64,000 nucleotides of DNA from Ilumatobacter fluminis (GTDB lineage Bacteria; Actinomycetota; Acidimicrobiia; Acidimicrobiales; Ilumatobacteraceae), in NCBI RefSeq assembly GCF_004364865.1, contig NZ_SOAU01000001.1, positions 4,248,001 to 4,312,000 on the forward strand. Direction: 5' to 3'. Positions within the stretch are counted from its first letter, which is position 1. Every line of letters begins with the position of its first letter. Below the pieces are notes generated by a model. That model saw only the letters and a list, made by a program, of their open reading frames with translations, ran no database searches and had not been told where the DNA came from. Of the stretch, positions 42,731 through 51,111 are shown piece after piece. Both the position numbers and the translations under genes were made by a program.

Positions 42731-43396
42731 TCACCCGACCGCTGCCAGGTGTCGGCGTCGGGCGCGCCCGTCGACCCACGTGTACGAGACGACGCCGTCG
42801 GGCCGGTGGACGCGAACGAGTCGGCGCAGGCCGTCCCGGTCGATCTCGTAGCGGTAGGTGACGGTCTGGCCCCGGTCGGTCGCTGCCTGCGCGATCGAGC
42901 CGTCGGCCCAGTCGAGGTGGAGCCGGTGGCCCCCGTCGTCGATCGAGATCGCCCGGCCCGCGGCATCTCGCCGCAGCCGGATCGAGGCGGCACTCGACGT
43001 CCAGGCGGTGAGCCGCCCGAGTTCGTCGAACCGGGCCGTCGCCGCGCCGTGGGCGGCGTCGAGACCGAGGTGCCAGGTCCGGTCGTCGACGGTGAGGGTG
43101 TGGAGCGGTCCGGCGGTGCACAGCCAGCCGGTCGAGGTGGGCACGAACCGCAGGGTTCGGGCGTCGGCGAACTCGAGCACGATGTGACCGTCGACCGGAA
43201 CGAGCGCCAGGTCGATGAGGGTTCGGAAGCCGCTCCCGAACACTCCGGCCGTCGTGAAGTCGGGTCGGTGGCGGCGGGCCAACGACGGGCGGCCGGGTGG
43301 GAGGTCGTGCTCGACCGGTGCCGCGTGGGACGGGACGGCACCGGTCGGCACGCCGGCTCGCACGTCGGACCGACGGGTTGGGTCATCGGTGGACAT
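42731..43396 (-). CDS. Miniature RHS protein (DUF6531-like cap plus YD repeats)
   Basis: 221 residues. PTGAVPSHAAPVEHDLPPGR, then a LARRHRPDF segment and GVFGSGFRTLIDLAL, follows the pattern of the N-terminal cap of actinobacterial RHS polymorphic toxins. FDELGRLTAW, YRYEIDRDGLRRLVRV and HRPDGVVSYTW are degenerate YD repeats. RHS proteins are normally 1000-3000 residues and end in a toxin; here the frame stops after a few repeats (VDGRARRRHLAAVG). No signal peptide. It lies 13 bases after the WXG gene and 52 before the ATPase gene. It may be a secreted partner or the remnant of a toxin. Confidence 0.72.
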   Translation of the reverse strand: MSTDDPTRRSDVRAGVPTGAVPSHAAPVEHDLPPGRPSLARRHRPDFTTAGVFGSGFRTLIDLALVPVDGHIVLEFADARTLRFVPTSTGWLCTAGPLHTLTVDDRTWHLGLDAAHGAATARFDELGRLTAWTSSAASIRLRRDAAGRAISIDDGGHRLHLDWADGSIAQAATDRGQTVTYRYEIDRDGLRRLVRVHRPDGVVSYTWVDGRARRRHLAAVG

Positions 43397-43409
43397 GCGG
43401 CGGGCCGGA

Positions 43410-43994
43410 TCAGACGTCGGCGAGGACGGCGCTGTCGATCTGGTTGCGGATGAAGGTGGTCAGCTGGGTGCGTGCCTCGTCACAGGTCGACGACGCGCTG
43501 CCGGTCAGGGCCTGCACGGCGCCGACGGCGTTCTGCTTCGCGTTGCCTTCCCAGTCGGTGCGCTGGAGGGCTGCGAGGTTGCGCTGCATCGACTCGCGGA
43601 TCGAGGCGAAGTGTGCGTCGACGACGGGCATGAGCGCCTCGAGGGCGGCGGTATCGACGTCGACGTAGTCGACGACTGCGGGGGCCGGAGCGCTGATCGC
43701 CTTGTCGGCGAGCGTGATGTCGATCGGTGCGCCGCCGAGGCTGGCGGCGATGTTCGACGTCGAGACGCGGACGGCGTCGGCCATCGCTCCCATGCTGCGG
43801 TGCAGCGCCCGGCCGAACTCCTCGGCGAGCCGGCCGCACTCGGTCTTGAACTGGACGGCGTTCGGGCCGAAGTAGTGGACCGAGACGACGTCGTCGGCGA
43901 GCCGGCCGAGCTCGGCGGTGATGGCGTCGAACTCACCTTGGGCGGCGGCTCCGTAGCTGCGGACGCTTGCGGGATTGACTCGGATGAGGGTCAT
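43410..43994 (-). CDS. WXG100-like T7SS substrate or partner
   Basis: 194 residues, almost entirely helical and without a signal peptide. The WXG motif is Trp-Glu-Gly at about residue 148 in LQRTDWEGNAKQNAV, between two helices as in WXG100 proteins, but the protein is twice the standard length of about 100. The first half (NPASVRSYGAAAQGEFDAI, FGPNAVQFKTECGRLAEEF) looks like a second helical hairpin. AAGGAG precedes ATG 43994. Association with the FtsK-type ATPase gene supports export through a type VII-like machine. There is no C-terminal YxxxD/E signal that I can point to with confidence. Confidence 0.78.
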   Translation of the reverse strand: MTLIRVNPASVRSYGAAAQGEFDAITAELGRLADDVVSVHYFGPNAVQFKTECGRLAEEFGRALHRSMGAMADAVRVSTSNIAASLGGAPIDITLADKAISAPAPAVVDYVDVDTAALEALMPVVDAHFASIRESMQRNLAALQRTDWEGNAKQNAVGAVQALTGSASSTCDEARTQLTTFIRNQIDSAVLADV

Positions 43995-44107
43995 TGGGGT
44001 GCTCCTTCTCTGCGGCCCCGCTCGTCGGAAGCCGGTCGTGCTTGACACGAGCGACGGTACGGATCGTCGCCGTTGCACGGAATGGGGAGGAGTCCCCCGC
44101 CGGGCCG

Positions 44108-44395
44108 TCAGGGGGCGTCGGCGAGCACGAGCTCGCGCTTGGGGGAGGCCCCGTCGGAGGTTCCTTCGACGAGCACGCCCGGCACTCCGCGGTCGCGGAC
44201 TTCTTGCACCGTGATCCAGCCGCGTGATCGCCGAGCGACGATGTCCTCGGCGATCGCCGTCACCAACGAGGTCACCTGCGAGGTCCGTCCCGTGCCGAGG
44301 CCGACACTCTCGGAGAAGACGATCGACTCGTTCACGACGGCACCGACGTCGTCGTGCGTGCGGACCGGGAGATGCGATGACCTCACGTGGCCCAC
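44108..44395 (-). CDS. Small hypothetical protein upstream of the WXG gene
   Basis: 95 residues from GTG 44395 (GTG 44386 is an alternative). I do not recognise the family. The third codon positions are almost all G or C, as in neighbouring genes, so it is probably coding. A central helix SLVTAIAEDIVARRSRGW is followed by ITVQEVRDRGVPGVLVEG. It precedes the WXG gene in the same orientation (113-base gap), so it may belong to the secretion locus. Confidence 0.5.
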   Translation of the reverse strand: MGHVRSSHLPVRTHDDVGAVVNESIVFSESVGLGTGRTSQVTSLVTAIAEDIVARRSRGWITVQEVRDRGVPGVLVEGTSDGASPKRELVLADAP

Positions 44396-44499
44396 CCCGA
44401 TCGGGTCGGTGCCGCGGTGTGTCGGGCGTGCGTTGTCACTGGCGGGTTCCTCACGATGTGCTCGACTCCTTCGTCGAGCCCCAGTGAGCCACCGGAACT

Positions 44500-44527
44500 C
44501 CTTGATCCGGTCGACCCCGGATCAAGG
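44500..44527 (-). terminator. Terminator hairpin of the DUF7064-type gene
   Basis: Perfect 11-bp arms (44500-44510 and 44517-44527) with a 6-base loop, just past the minus-strand stop at 44538. An outer pairing (44483-44490 with 44526-44533) is an alternative fold. Confidence 0.65.
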
Positions 44528-44537
44528 CTCACTCAAG

Positions 44538-45584
44538 TCAGGTGTCCTCGCGTGGGACGTCGGGGCCGACCGGTCGGCCGTCGACGACCTGGTCGAGGTA
44601 CTCCGACATGCCGACGCCGGTCAGGTCTCCGCACTGGTATCGGGTCATCGCCTCGGTGATGCGCGTCGTCATGAACTCGCCATCGGGGTTCGCCCGCCGG
44701 TTGCGCAACGGGATGAGCGAGATGACCTCACCGGTGACCTCGTACGTCTCCCCGTCCTCGGTCACGGCGCGGCAGCGCATGGCGGTCTGGTTGCCGTGCT
44801 CGTCGAAGTCGCTGTCGATGTCGACCTCGGTGAGCTTGCGGTAGCGGCCGCCGCTGTAGACCATGCCGCCCTGACGGGGCGGACGGTCGGGGCCGCCGTC
44901 GATGACCGACAGCATCATCGCCAGGTCGGGGCCGAGCATGATCGGCAGCCAGCGGTACCACGAGATCGCCTGCCAGTAGCGAGGGCCCCATGACTTGTCA
45001 CGCAACCCGTAGCCGTCGATGGTGACGGCCTCGTCGCCGACGACGATCGTGCCGGTCACGGTCGTGTGCTGCTCGTAGTGGGCCTTGGCAAAGCTCTTCT
45101 CGGGGTCGGTCTCGAGTTCGGTCCCGTCGTCGTACTGCGGCTTGCCGCCGTACATGGGCGACATGCCGCGAACGGTCAGATCGACGGTGCAGGGCACGTG
45201 CGGGTTGTCACGGAACGCCTGGCGCGGGTCGGCCATCTGGAGCGGGTCGTCGAGCACGCACAGGTTGCCGTCGTAGGTGATGCGCAGCTCCTCGAACGGG
45301 GTGACGACCTCGATACGGAGACCGCCGGCGTCCATGGCGTCGTTCGTGTCGATCGTGGGTCGCTGGTACATGAACCCGACACGTCCACCGGGCAGATAGA
45401 CGCACACCGTCATCTCGGCGTAGCCCTCGTTGACCCGGTTGCCGAGTCGGAACCATCCGCCCACCTCGCGCTCGAGATCGAACGCGTTGAGGTACATCGA
45501 CTCGTTGTAGTTCTCGGCCGCGTCGGGTTCGTGCGGGTACTCGTCGTGCGGTTCGAGGACCGTGATGACCGTGCGCTCCGTCAT
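44538..45584 (-). CDS. DUF7064/DUF7065-type (AttH/CrtC-like) protein
   Basis: 348 residues, no signal peptide. The sequence NESMYLNAFDLEREVGGWFRLGNRVNEGYAEM, GRVGFMYQRP, YEQHTTVTGTI, DGYGLRDKSWGPRYWQAISWYRW fits the two-beta-barrel lipocalin-like family around CrtC/AttH, here the actinobacterial DUF7064 group (family naming from memory). These proteins occur near steroid or fatty-acid catabolic genes but their reaction is not established. ATG 45584 is chosen; a GTG six codons upstream is possible. Single gene with its own terminator. Confidence 0.7.
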   Translation of the reverse strand: MTERTVITVLEPHDEYPHEPDAAENYNESMYLNAFDLEREVGGWFRLGNRVNEGYAEMTVCVYLPGGRVGFMYQRPTIDTNDAMDAGGLRIEVVTPFEELRITYDGNLCVLDDPLQMADPRQAFRDNPHVPCTVDLTVRGMSPMYGGKPQYDDGTELETDPEKSFAKAHYEQHTTVTGTIVVGDEAVTIDGYGLRDKSWGPRYWQAISWYRWLPIMLGPDLAMMLSVIDGGPDRPPRQGGMVYSGGRYRKLTEVDIDSDFDEHGNQTAMRCRAVTEDGETYEVTGEVISLIPLRNRRANPDGEFMTTRITEAMTRYQCGDLTGVGMSEYLDQVVDGRPVGPDVPREDT

Positions 45585-45644
45585 GGGCCGAGTCTGTTGC
45601 ACATGCCGGAGGCCCGACGAGCCGGACGACGTGGAGGGCCGTGC

Positions 45645-46040
45645 TCAGCGGCGTCGGCGACGGATCCGGATCGGGCCCTTGGCAGTCGACGGGTCGACGA
45701 CCTGCGACCGTTGCACGATCTCGACGGAACCGCCGACGACCAGACGGCGGGCGGCGGCACGGGCAGGTTCCATCAGGTCACGCCACTCCTCGCCGATCGC
45801 CCCGTTGCGGCCGGCGACGAGGCGGGCTGCCTCGGACGGACAGATGGTGGCCGTCCGCGCCCGCTCCTCGAGGAGCTCGAGGATCGCCACCTCCAGTGCC
45901 TCGTCGTCGGGTCGCCGGCCGCGACGACGGCACATCGACGAGCAGTACTTCACCGCGTCCCAGTCGCGCTCCCACTTCTTCCGCCACGTGATCGTGCGAC
46001 CGCACACGACGCACGACTTGGCGGCGGGAGCGGCAGGCAT
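45645..46040 (-). CDS. DUF2256-DUF3253 fusion protein
   Basis: 131 residues. The N-terminus has a four-cysteine knuckle (Cys10, Cys13, then the KYCSSMC pair) with the KWERDWDAVKYC block of DUF2256; the rest (AILELLEERARTATICPSEAARLV, WRDLMEPARAAARRLV) is DUF3253. The pair is also found as separate genes elsewhere. A nucleic-acid-binding role is suggested by zinc-knuckle plus helical, basic tail (RIRRRRR), but no function is known. ATG 46040 gives the compact form. Confidence 0.78.
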   Translation of the reverse strand: MPAAPAAKSCVVCGRTITWRKKWERDWDAVKYCSSMCRRRGRRPDDEALEVAILELLEERARTATICPSEAARLVAGRNGAIGEEWRDLMEPARAAARRLVVGGSVEIVQRSQVVDPSTAKGPIRIRRRRR

Positions 46041-46044
46041 GACG

Positions 46045-46094
46045 CCAGTGTTCCCGGTCGGGCACTGGTCGAACCCGGCCGGATCGAACCGGGT
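46045..46094 (-). terminator. Weak hairpins downstream of the IPT/TIG gene
   Basis: Two short stems on the minus strand: 46073-46078 with 46089-46094 and 46045-46050 with 46063-46068, each 6 bp, directly after the stop at 46094-46096. Confidence 0.4.
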
Positions 46095-49000
46095 CAGATC
46101 GTCGTGCGACGTCGGGTCCACACGGTCAGCGTCAGGCCGAGACCGACCAGGAGACCACCGGCGAGCAGCGCGCTCGTCGTTCCCGATCCGGTGGCCGGGA
46201 GTTCCACGTCGGGCGCGGGCTCCGGGATCGTCGTCGTCGTCGTCGTGGTCGTCTCGGGCGCAGGGTCGACGTACAGATACGTCGCGGCCAGCGGCTCGCC
46301 GGAGCAGACCGCCGAGCCGATGACGACGACGTCGACGGAAGCGGCCGCGTGGGCAGGGGTGACCGCGGTGATCGTCGTGTCGTCGACGACGGTGAAGCTC
46401 GTCGCGGACACACCGTCGAAGGTCACGTCGATCGCTCCGGTGAAACAGACGCCGGTGATCGTCACGGTCGTGCCGCCCGACGTCGGGCCCTGCGGCGGAT
46501 CGATCGTCGCGACTCGCGTGGCGCCGATGTAGGTGAAGGCGAGCGGGCCACCGTCGCCGTACGGCGAGACGACGATCACGTCGACCGGGCCGCGGGTGCC
46601 GGCCGGGGTGACGACCCGGACGGTCGTGTCGTCGACCACGGTGAACGACGTCCCGGCCGTTCCGTCGAAGGTGACGCCGGTCGCATGGGTGAGATTCGTC
46701 CCGGTGATGGTCACGGTGGTCCCGCCGGTGTCGGGGCCGCTGGCCGGAGTGAGCGAGGCCGCGCTCGCGGCGACGGAGGTGTAGGTGAACGTCAGCGGCG
46801 CTGCGTCGCCGAACGCCGACCGCACGACGACGTCGACGGGGCCGGGCGCGTGGGGCGGGGAGACGACCGTGATCTCGTCGTCGCTCACGACCGTGAACGA
46901 CGTGCCGGGCATCCCGTCGAAGGTGGCGGCGGTCGCATCCGTGAAGTTGTCGCCGCTGATCGTCACCGCGGTACCTCCGACCTCGGGCCCGGTGGCGGGG
47001 TCGATCGACGTCGCGTCGGCGGGGCCGGGGACGTAGGTGAAGGTGAGCGGCGCCGAGTCGCCGTACGGCGAGGTCACCACGACGTCGACCGGACCGGGGG
47101 CATGGGGAGGGGTCGCGACGCTGATCGTCGTGTCGTCGACCACCGTGAACGCCGTGCCGGCGACGCCGTCGAACGTGGCCGACGTGGCGTCGTCGAAGCC
47201 GGAGCCCGTGATCGTGACGGTGGTGCCGCCGTCTTCCGGACCGCTGGTCGGGGTGAGCGACGTGGCGGAGGCCGGGTCGGGCAGGTAGTCGAAGGCGAGC
47301 GCGTTCGAGTCGCCGCCCGACTGCTGCACGATCACCGCGACCGAACCGGGTGCGTGCGGCGGGGTCGAGGCCGTGATGGTCGAGTCGTCGACGACGGCGA
47401 ACGAGGTACCGGCGATGCCGTCGAACGTGACGCCGGTCGCCCCGGTGAAGTTGGAGCCGGTGATCGTGACGGCCGTACCGCCGCTCTCGGGCCCGGAGCC
47501 GGGCGTGATCGAGACGGCGTCGGCAGCGTCGTCGAGGTACGTGAAGGTGAGGGGATCGGCGTCACCGAGCGGTGACTGCACGACGACGTCGACGGCACCC
47601 GGCGCATGCGCCGGAGACACGACCGTGATCTCGTCGTCGTCCACCACCGTGAACGACGTGCCCGGGATGCCGTCGAACGTCACACCCGTCGCGTTCACGA
47701 ACCCGGTCCCGGAGATCGTCACGGTCGTCCCACCGTCGTCGGGCCCGGAGTTCGGGTCGAGCGACAGCGCGACCGGCGACTCCAGGTACGTGAAGGTGAG
47801 GGGATCGGCGTCACCGAGCGGTGACTGCACGACGACGTCGACGGCACCCGGCGCATGCGCCGGCGACACGACCGTGATCTCGTCGTCGTCCACCACCGTG
47901 AACGACGTGCCCGGGATGCCGTCGAACGTCACACCCGTCGCGTTCACGAACCCGGATCCGGAGATCGTCACGGTCGTGCCTCCGGTGTCGGGACCCTCGG
48001 TCGGGTCGAGCGACGTGGCGACCGGCGTCTCGAGGTAGGTGAACGTCAGCGGGTCGGCGTCGCCGAGCGGGGATTCGACGACGACGTCGACGGCACCCGG
48101 GGTGTGGGGCGGGGAGACGACGGTGATCGTCGAGTCATCGACGATCGTGAACGAGGTGCCCGGGGTGCCGTCGAACGTCGCCGCGGTCGCGGGCGTGAAG
48201 TTCGAGCCCGTGATCGTCACGGTCGTGCCTCCGGTGTCGGGACCCTCGGTCGGGTCGAGCGACACGGCGATCGCGTCGTCGGGGACGTAGGTGAACGTCA
48301 GGGGTGCGCTGTCTCCTCGGGGCGACTCGACGACGACGTCGACGGCGCCGGGGGCATGCGCCGGGGTCACGGTCGTGATCGTCGAGTCGTCCACGATCGT
48401 GAACGAGGTGCCGGGCGTCCCGTCGAAGGTGGCGGCCGTGGCGTTCGTGAAGCCGGACCCGGTGATCGTGACGGCGGTGCCGCCCGAGTCGGGACCGGTG
48501 TCGGGGGTGATCGTCGACGCCGACGCTGCGGGGGCCAGCGAGTTCGGGCCGACGGTTGCGTTGCCGATGTCGAGGGTGAGCGCACCGGTACCGGGGAGGA
48601 GGGTGACGCGGAGGGCGGTCTCGGTGAAGGCCCCCGCCGTCGTCGACTGGCTGTTGACGGTGAGCGCCAGGGCTGCGGACAGGACCGGGTCGAGTGCGGG
48701 TCCCAGGTCGGAGGCGATCGTGGTCGCGAGCCCGCCACCCAGGCCCGACAAGGCGCCGACGACGCCGGTCACGTCGGCCAGCAGTCCCGAGAGGATGGCC
48801 AGTTCGAACGGCAGCGCTGCCCCGACCACGCTGATGCCGGTGGTCGTCCCGTCGGCCAGGTCGCCGAGCGTGGTGTCGATGGTGACGATGTCGAGGCCCA
48901 GCAGCTGGACGCCGCCGGTCACGGTGATGGCGTCGAGCGCACCTTCGATCGCTGTGTCGAGATCGGCGAGGACGCTGGACGTCAGACCGGTGATGTTGGC

Positions 49001-49933
49001 GACGATCGTGGCGATCTGTGCCGAGGTCAGCACATCGGTGTCGGCCGGCTGTCCTTCCAGCGCGGTGATCTCGTCGAGATCGACGGTGACCAGGCCGCTG
49101 TTCAGGTCGACGGTGACACCCGGGTAGGTCGGATCGGACGCCGGGGCGGCGAGGAACGGGGCGACCGCCGCGGTGAGCCCGCTCGCACCGACCGTGACGT
49201 CGACGTCGATCAACCCGAGCCCGCCGAGCAGGCCGCCGAGGGTCGTCTCGAGCACGCCGTCGAGACCGGCGATGCCTGTCTCGGCGGTGGCGACGGTCGT
49301 GGTCACGGTCGAGCCGACGGCGGCGACGGTGGGGCTCGTGATCTCGAGCCCGACGTCGGCGATCGCATAGTCGCCGGTCGCCGTTCCGGGTGCCGCCTGC
49401 GACGCCCTGGCGGCGACGCCGTCGACGGTGAGATCGAGTTCGGCGATCTCGGCGAGGAGCGCGGGCGACAGGCCGAGGTCGGCGACCAGGTCGCCGAGTG
49501 ACAGTCGCAGCGGCCCGGGGGCGACACCCGGCGCCGGCGTGATCCCGGTACCGATCGCTCCGTCGGACGCGACGAGACCGCTGGCGGCGACCGACGAACC
49601 GTCGGACAGGGCGCTGGCGTACTGTCCGACGACGCCCGCCTCGGTCAGTGCGAGGGGCACCTGGACACCGCCGCCGATGTCGAGCACGCGGAGTCCGAGC
49701 ACGCCGAGGTCGAGGTTGCCCGAGTTCGTCTCCGTGGCCGTGCCGTCGCTGTCGGCCTCCTCGACGCCGATCGAGGCGACCAGCGTGGCGTCGAGTCCGA
49801 GCAGGGAGCCGTCGAGGAAGACCGTGTCGGCGTGCGAGGTGTCGCCCGGCAGCGCCTGGACCGGCGGGGCGAACGCAGCGATCGCACACAGACCGACGGT
49901 GGACGCAACGGCGAGGAGTCGGCGGGTGACCAT
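46094..49933 (-). CDS. Surface protein: choice-of-anchor-G-like region, nine IPT/TIG repeats, LPATG anchor
   Basis: 1279 residues. Signal peptide (RRLLAVASTVGLCAIAAFAPPVQA) then a Leu/Gly/Ala-rich beta region to about residue 490 that resembles the choice-of-anchor G adhesive domain. Nine IPT/TIG immunoglobulin-like repeats of about 83 residues follow, each with GP-x-x-GGTxVTITG, AT-x-x-TFDG and the PVDVVV-type strand. A Thr/Pro stretch leads to LPATG, a hydrophobic helix and RRR: a sortase signal. Likely a long cell-wall stalk or adhesin. ATG 49933 is chosen because earlier in-frame codons add a non-hydrophobic lead. Confidence 0.85.
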   Translation of the reverse strand: MVTRRLLAVASTVGLCAIAAFAPPVQALPGDTSHADTVFLDGSLLGLDATLVASIGVEEADSDGTATETNSGNLDLGVLGLRVLDIGGGVQVPLALTEAGVVGQYASALSDGSSVAASGLVASDGAIGTGITPAPGVAPGPLRLSLGDLVADLGLSPALLAEIAELDLTVDGVAARASQAAPGTATGDYAIADVGLEITSPTVAAVGSTVTTTVATAETGIAGLDGVLETTLGGLLGGLGLIDVDVTVGASGLTAAVAPFLAAPASDPTYPGVTVDLNSGLVTVDLDEITALEGQPADTDVLTSAQIATIVANITGLTSSVLADLDTAIEGALDAITVTGGVQLLGLDIVTIDTTLGDLADGTTTGISVVGAALPFELAILSGLLADVTGVVGALSGLGGGLATTIASDLGPALDPVLSAALALTVNSQSTTAGAFTETALRVTLLPGTGALTLDIGNATVGPNSLAPAASASTITPDTGPDSGGTAVTITGSGFTNATAATFDGTPGTSFTIVDDSTITTVTPAHAPGAVDVVVESPRGDSAPLTFTYVPDDAIAVSLDPTEGPDTGGTTVTITGSNFTPATAATFDGTPGTSFTIVDDSTITVVSPPHTPGAVDVVVESPLGDADPLTFTYLETPVATSLDPTEGPDTGGTTVTISGSGFVNATGVTFDGIPGTSFTVVDDDEITVVSPAHAPGAVDVVVQSPLGDADPLTFTYLESPVALSLDPNSGPDDGGTTVTISGTGFVNATGVTFDGIPGTSFTVVDDDEITVVSPAHAPGAVDVVVQSPLGDADPLTFTYLDDAADAVSITPGSGPESGGTAVTITGSNFTGATGVTFDGIAGTSFAVVDDSTITASTPPHAPGSVAVIVQQSGGDSNALAFDYLPDPASATSLTPTSGPEDGGTTVTITGSGFDDATSATFDGVAGTAFTVVDDTTISVATPPHAPGPVDVVVTSPYGDSAPLTFTYVPGPADATSIDPATGPEVGGTAVTISGDNFTDATAATFDGMPGTSFTVVSDDEITVVSPPHAPGPVDVVVRSAFGDAAPLTFTYTSVAASAASLTPASGPDTGGTTVTITGTNLTHATGVTFDGTAGTSFTVVDDTTVRVVTPAGTRGPVDVIVVSPYGDGGPLAFTYIGATRVATIDPPQGPTSGGTTVTITGVCFTGAIDVTFDGVSATSFTVVDDTTITAVTPAHAAASVDVVVIGSAVCSGEPLAATYLYVDPAPETTTTTTTTIPEPAPDVELPATGSGTTSALLAGGLLVGLGLTLTVWTRRRTTI
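47535..47978 (-). repeat. Near-identical tandem DNA repeat in IPT/TIG domains 3 and 4
   Basis: 47535-47729 and 47784-47978 (offset 249 bp, 83 codons) differ at only a handful of positions over about 195 bp; the first 150 bp differ at one. Other IPT units are much more diverged. Confidence 0.8.
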
Positions 49934-50067
49934 GTCAACCCGATCGGGGAACCGACGTCGATCTTGACTGATTACTGAGCGATAACAGACCGATACCGAA
50001 GCTTTGACGCGAACGCACCACACCGGGACCGCTTCCACCCATCGACGGGCGGTCGCGTCGCGGGCTC

Positions 50068-50073
50068 TAGCGT
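50068..50073 (+). promoter_or_regulatory. Leaderless-type -10 for the TRIC gene
   Basis: TAGCGT ends six bases before GTG 50080 and no ribosome site lies between. Confidence 0.4.
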
Positions 50074-50079
50074 GACAGC

Positions 50080-50724
50080 GTGAACGTGACCGACGTCCTC
50101 GACCTGCTCGGCATCTTCGTGTTCGCCGTGTCGGGGTGCGTCGTTGCGGTCAAGCACCGCTTCGACATGGTCGGCCTCGTCGCGCTCGGCACCGTGACCG
50201 GCCTCGCCGGCGGCATCACCCGCGACGTGTTGATCGGCGAGATCCCGCCGGTCGCGTTGCGCGAATGGGAGTGGCTGGTCGTGCCGATCGTGGCGGCGGT
50301 CGTGGTCGCCGTGCTGCCCGGTTGGGTCGAACGTCTCAGCCAGCCGGTGCTCGTGTTCGACGCGGCCGGTCTCGGCTTGTTCGCCGCCGTCGGCGCGTCC
50401 CGCGCCGTCGATGCCCCGGTGAGCATTCCGGCGGCGGTGCTCGTCGGCGCGATCTCCGCGATCGGGGGTGGCCTGCTGCGCGACGTCCTGGCCGGTGAGG
50501 TGCCCCAGATCTTCTCCGCCGACAGCAAGCTGTACGCGATCCCGGCGACCGTCGGCGCTCTGGTCGTCGTGATCGGCGACGAACTCGCACTGCCCGACAC
50601 CCCGGTCCAGATCGGCGCCGCGGTGATCGCATTCGGGTTGCGGATGGGCGCGCTCCACTTCGGATGGCATGCGCCGATCCCACGCCGCGCGATCGAGGTC
50701 GACGACCTACGCTCGCGCCCATGA
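50080..50724 (+). CDS. TRIC-type trimeric cation channel family protein (UPF0126/YadS)
   Basis: 214 residues. Two homologous halves of three membrane helices each plus a seventh: FAVSGCVVAVKHRFDMVGL and TGLAGGITRDVLIGEIPP in the first, DAAGLGLFAAVGA and SAIGGGLLRDVLAGEVP in the second. The repeated GGxxRDVLxGExP motif is diagnostic. Prokaryotic TRIC proteins are potassium-permeable monovalent cation channels. GTG 50080 fits a leaderless start. The next gene overlaps by four bases. Confidence 0.9.
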   Translation: MNVTDVLDLLGIFVFAVSGCVVAVKHRFDMVGLVALGTVTGLAGGITRDVLIGEIPPVALREWEWLVVPIVAAVVVAVLPGWVERLSQPVLVFDAAGLGLFAAVGASRAVDAPVSIPAAVLVGAISAIGGGLLRDVLAGEVPQIFSADSKLYAIPATVGALVVVIGDELALPDTPVQIGAAVIAFGLRMGALHFGWHAPIPRRAIEVDDLRSRP

Positions 50725-51041
50725 GCGAGCAGCGGGTCTTTCGGGTGACGGTTCGTGGACGATTCCACGAGCTGACCGACCGGGCGCGCCGCTATCTGAC
50801 CGGCGCCCAGGCCGAGCACGACATCTTCGTGTCGGCGTTCACGCCGGAGGGGACGTTCACCTACGACGATCGGATCCTGTTCTTCAATCTGCGCTACGAG
50901 ATCCGTGCCGACGGCCCCGACGCCGAGTCGGACGCCGTCACCGAGGGGCTGCTCGAAGCCGAGGCGTTCCTCACGACGATGGGGTTCGGCTACCAGGGCC
51001 TGTCGGCCAAGGCCGCCGACCTCTCCGCCATGTGGCCCTGA
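50721..51041 (+). CDS. DUF6204 family protein
   Basis: 106 residues: VFRVTVRGRFHELTDRARRYL, AEHDIFVSAFTPEGTFTYDD, LFFNLRYEIRADG and EAEAFLTTMGFGYQGL match a small actinobacterial family of unknown function (family name from memory). Mixed alpha/beta, no signal or membrane segment. ATG 50721 overlaps the channel-gene stop (ATGA). Confidence 0.78.
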   Translation: MSEQRVFRVTVRGRFHELTDRARRYLTGAQAEHDIFVSAFTPEGTFTYDDRILFFNLRYEIRADGPDAESDAVTEGLLEAEAFLTTMGFGYQGLSAKAADLSAMWP

Positions 51042-51111
51042 CCTGCCGACGCGATCACCGCCGGGCACGGCGCAGCCGGGGTCACCGACTCACCGTGCCC
51101 GTCGGGCGGCG

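Noticed and set aside
46041-46121. Extending the DUF2256-DUF3253 protein to an upstream start at 46121
   Set aside because: The extra residues resemble no part of either domain and would overlap the stop and terminator of the IPT/TIG gene.
46349-49501. Long plus-strand frames opposite the IPT/TIG repeats
   Set aside because: Periodic repeats on one strand leave matching open frames on the other; sequences are low complexity.
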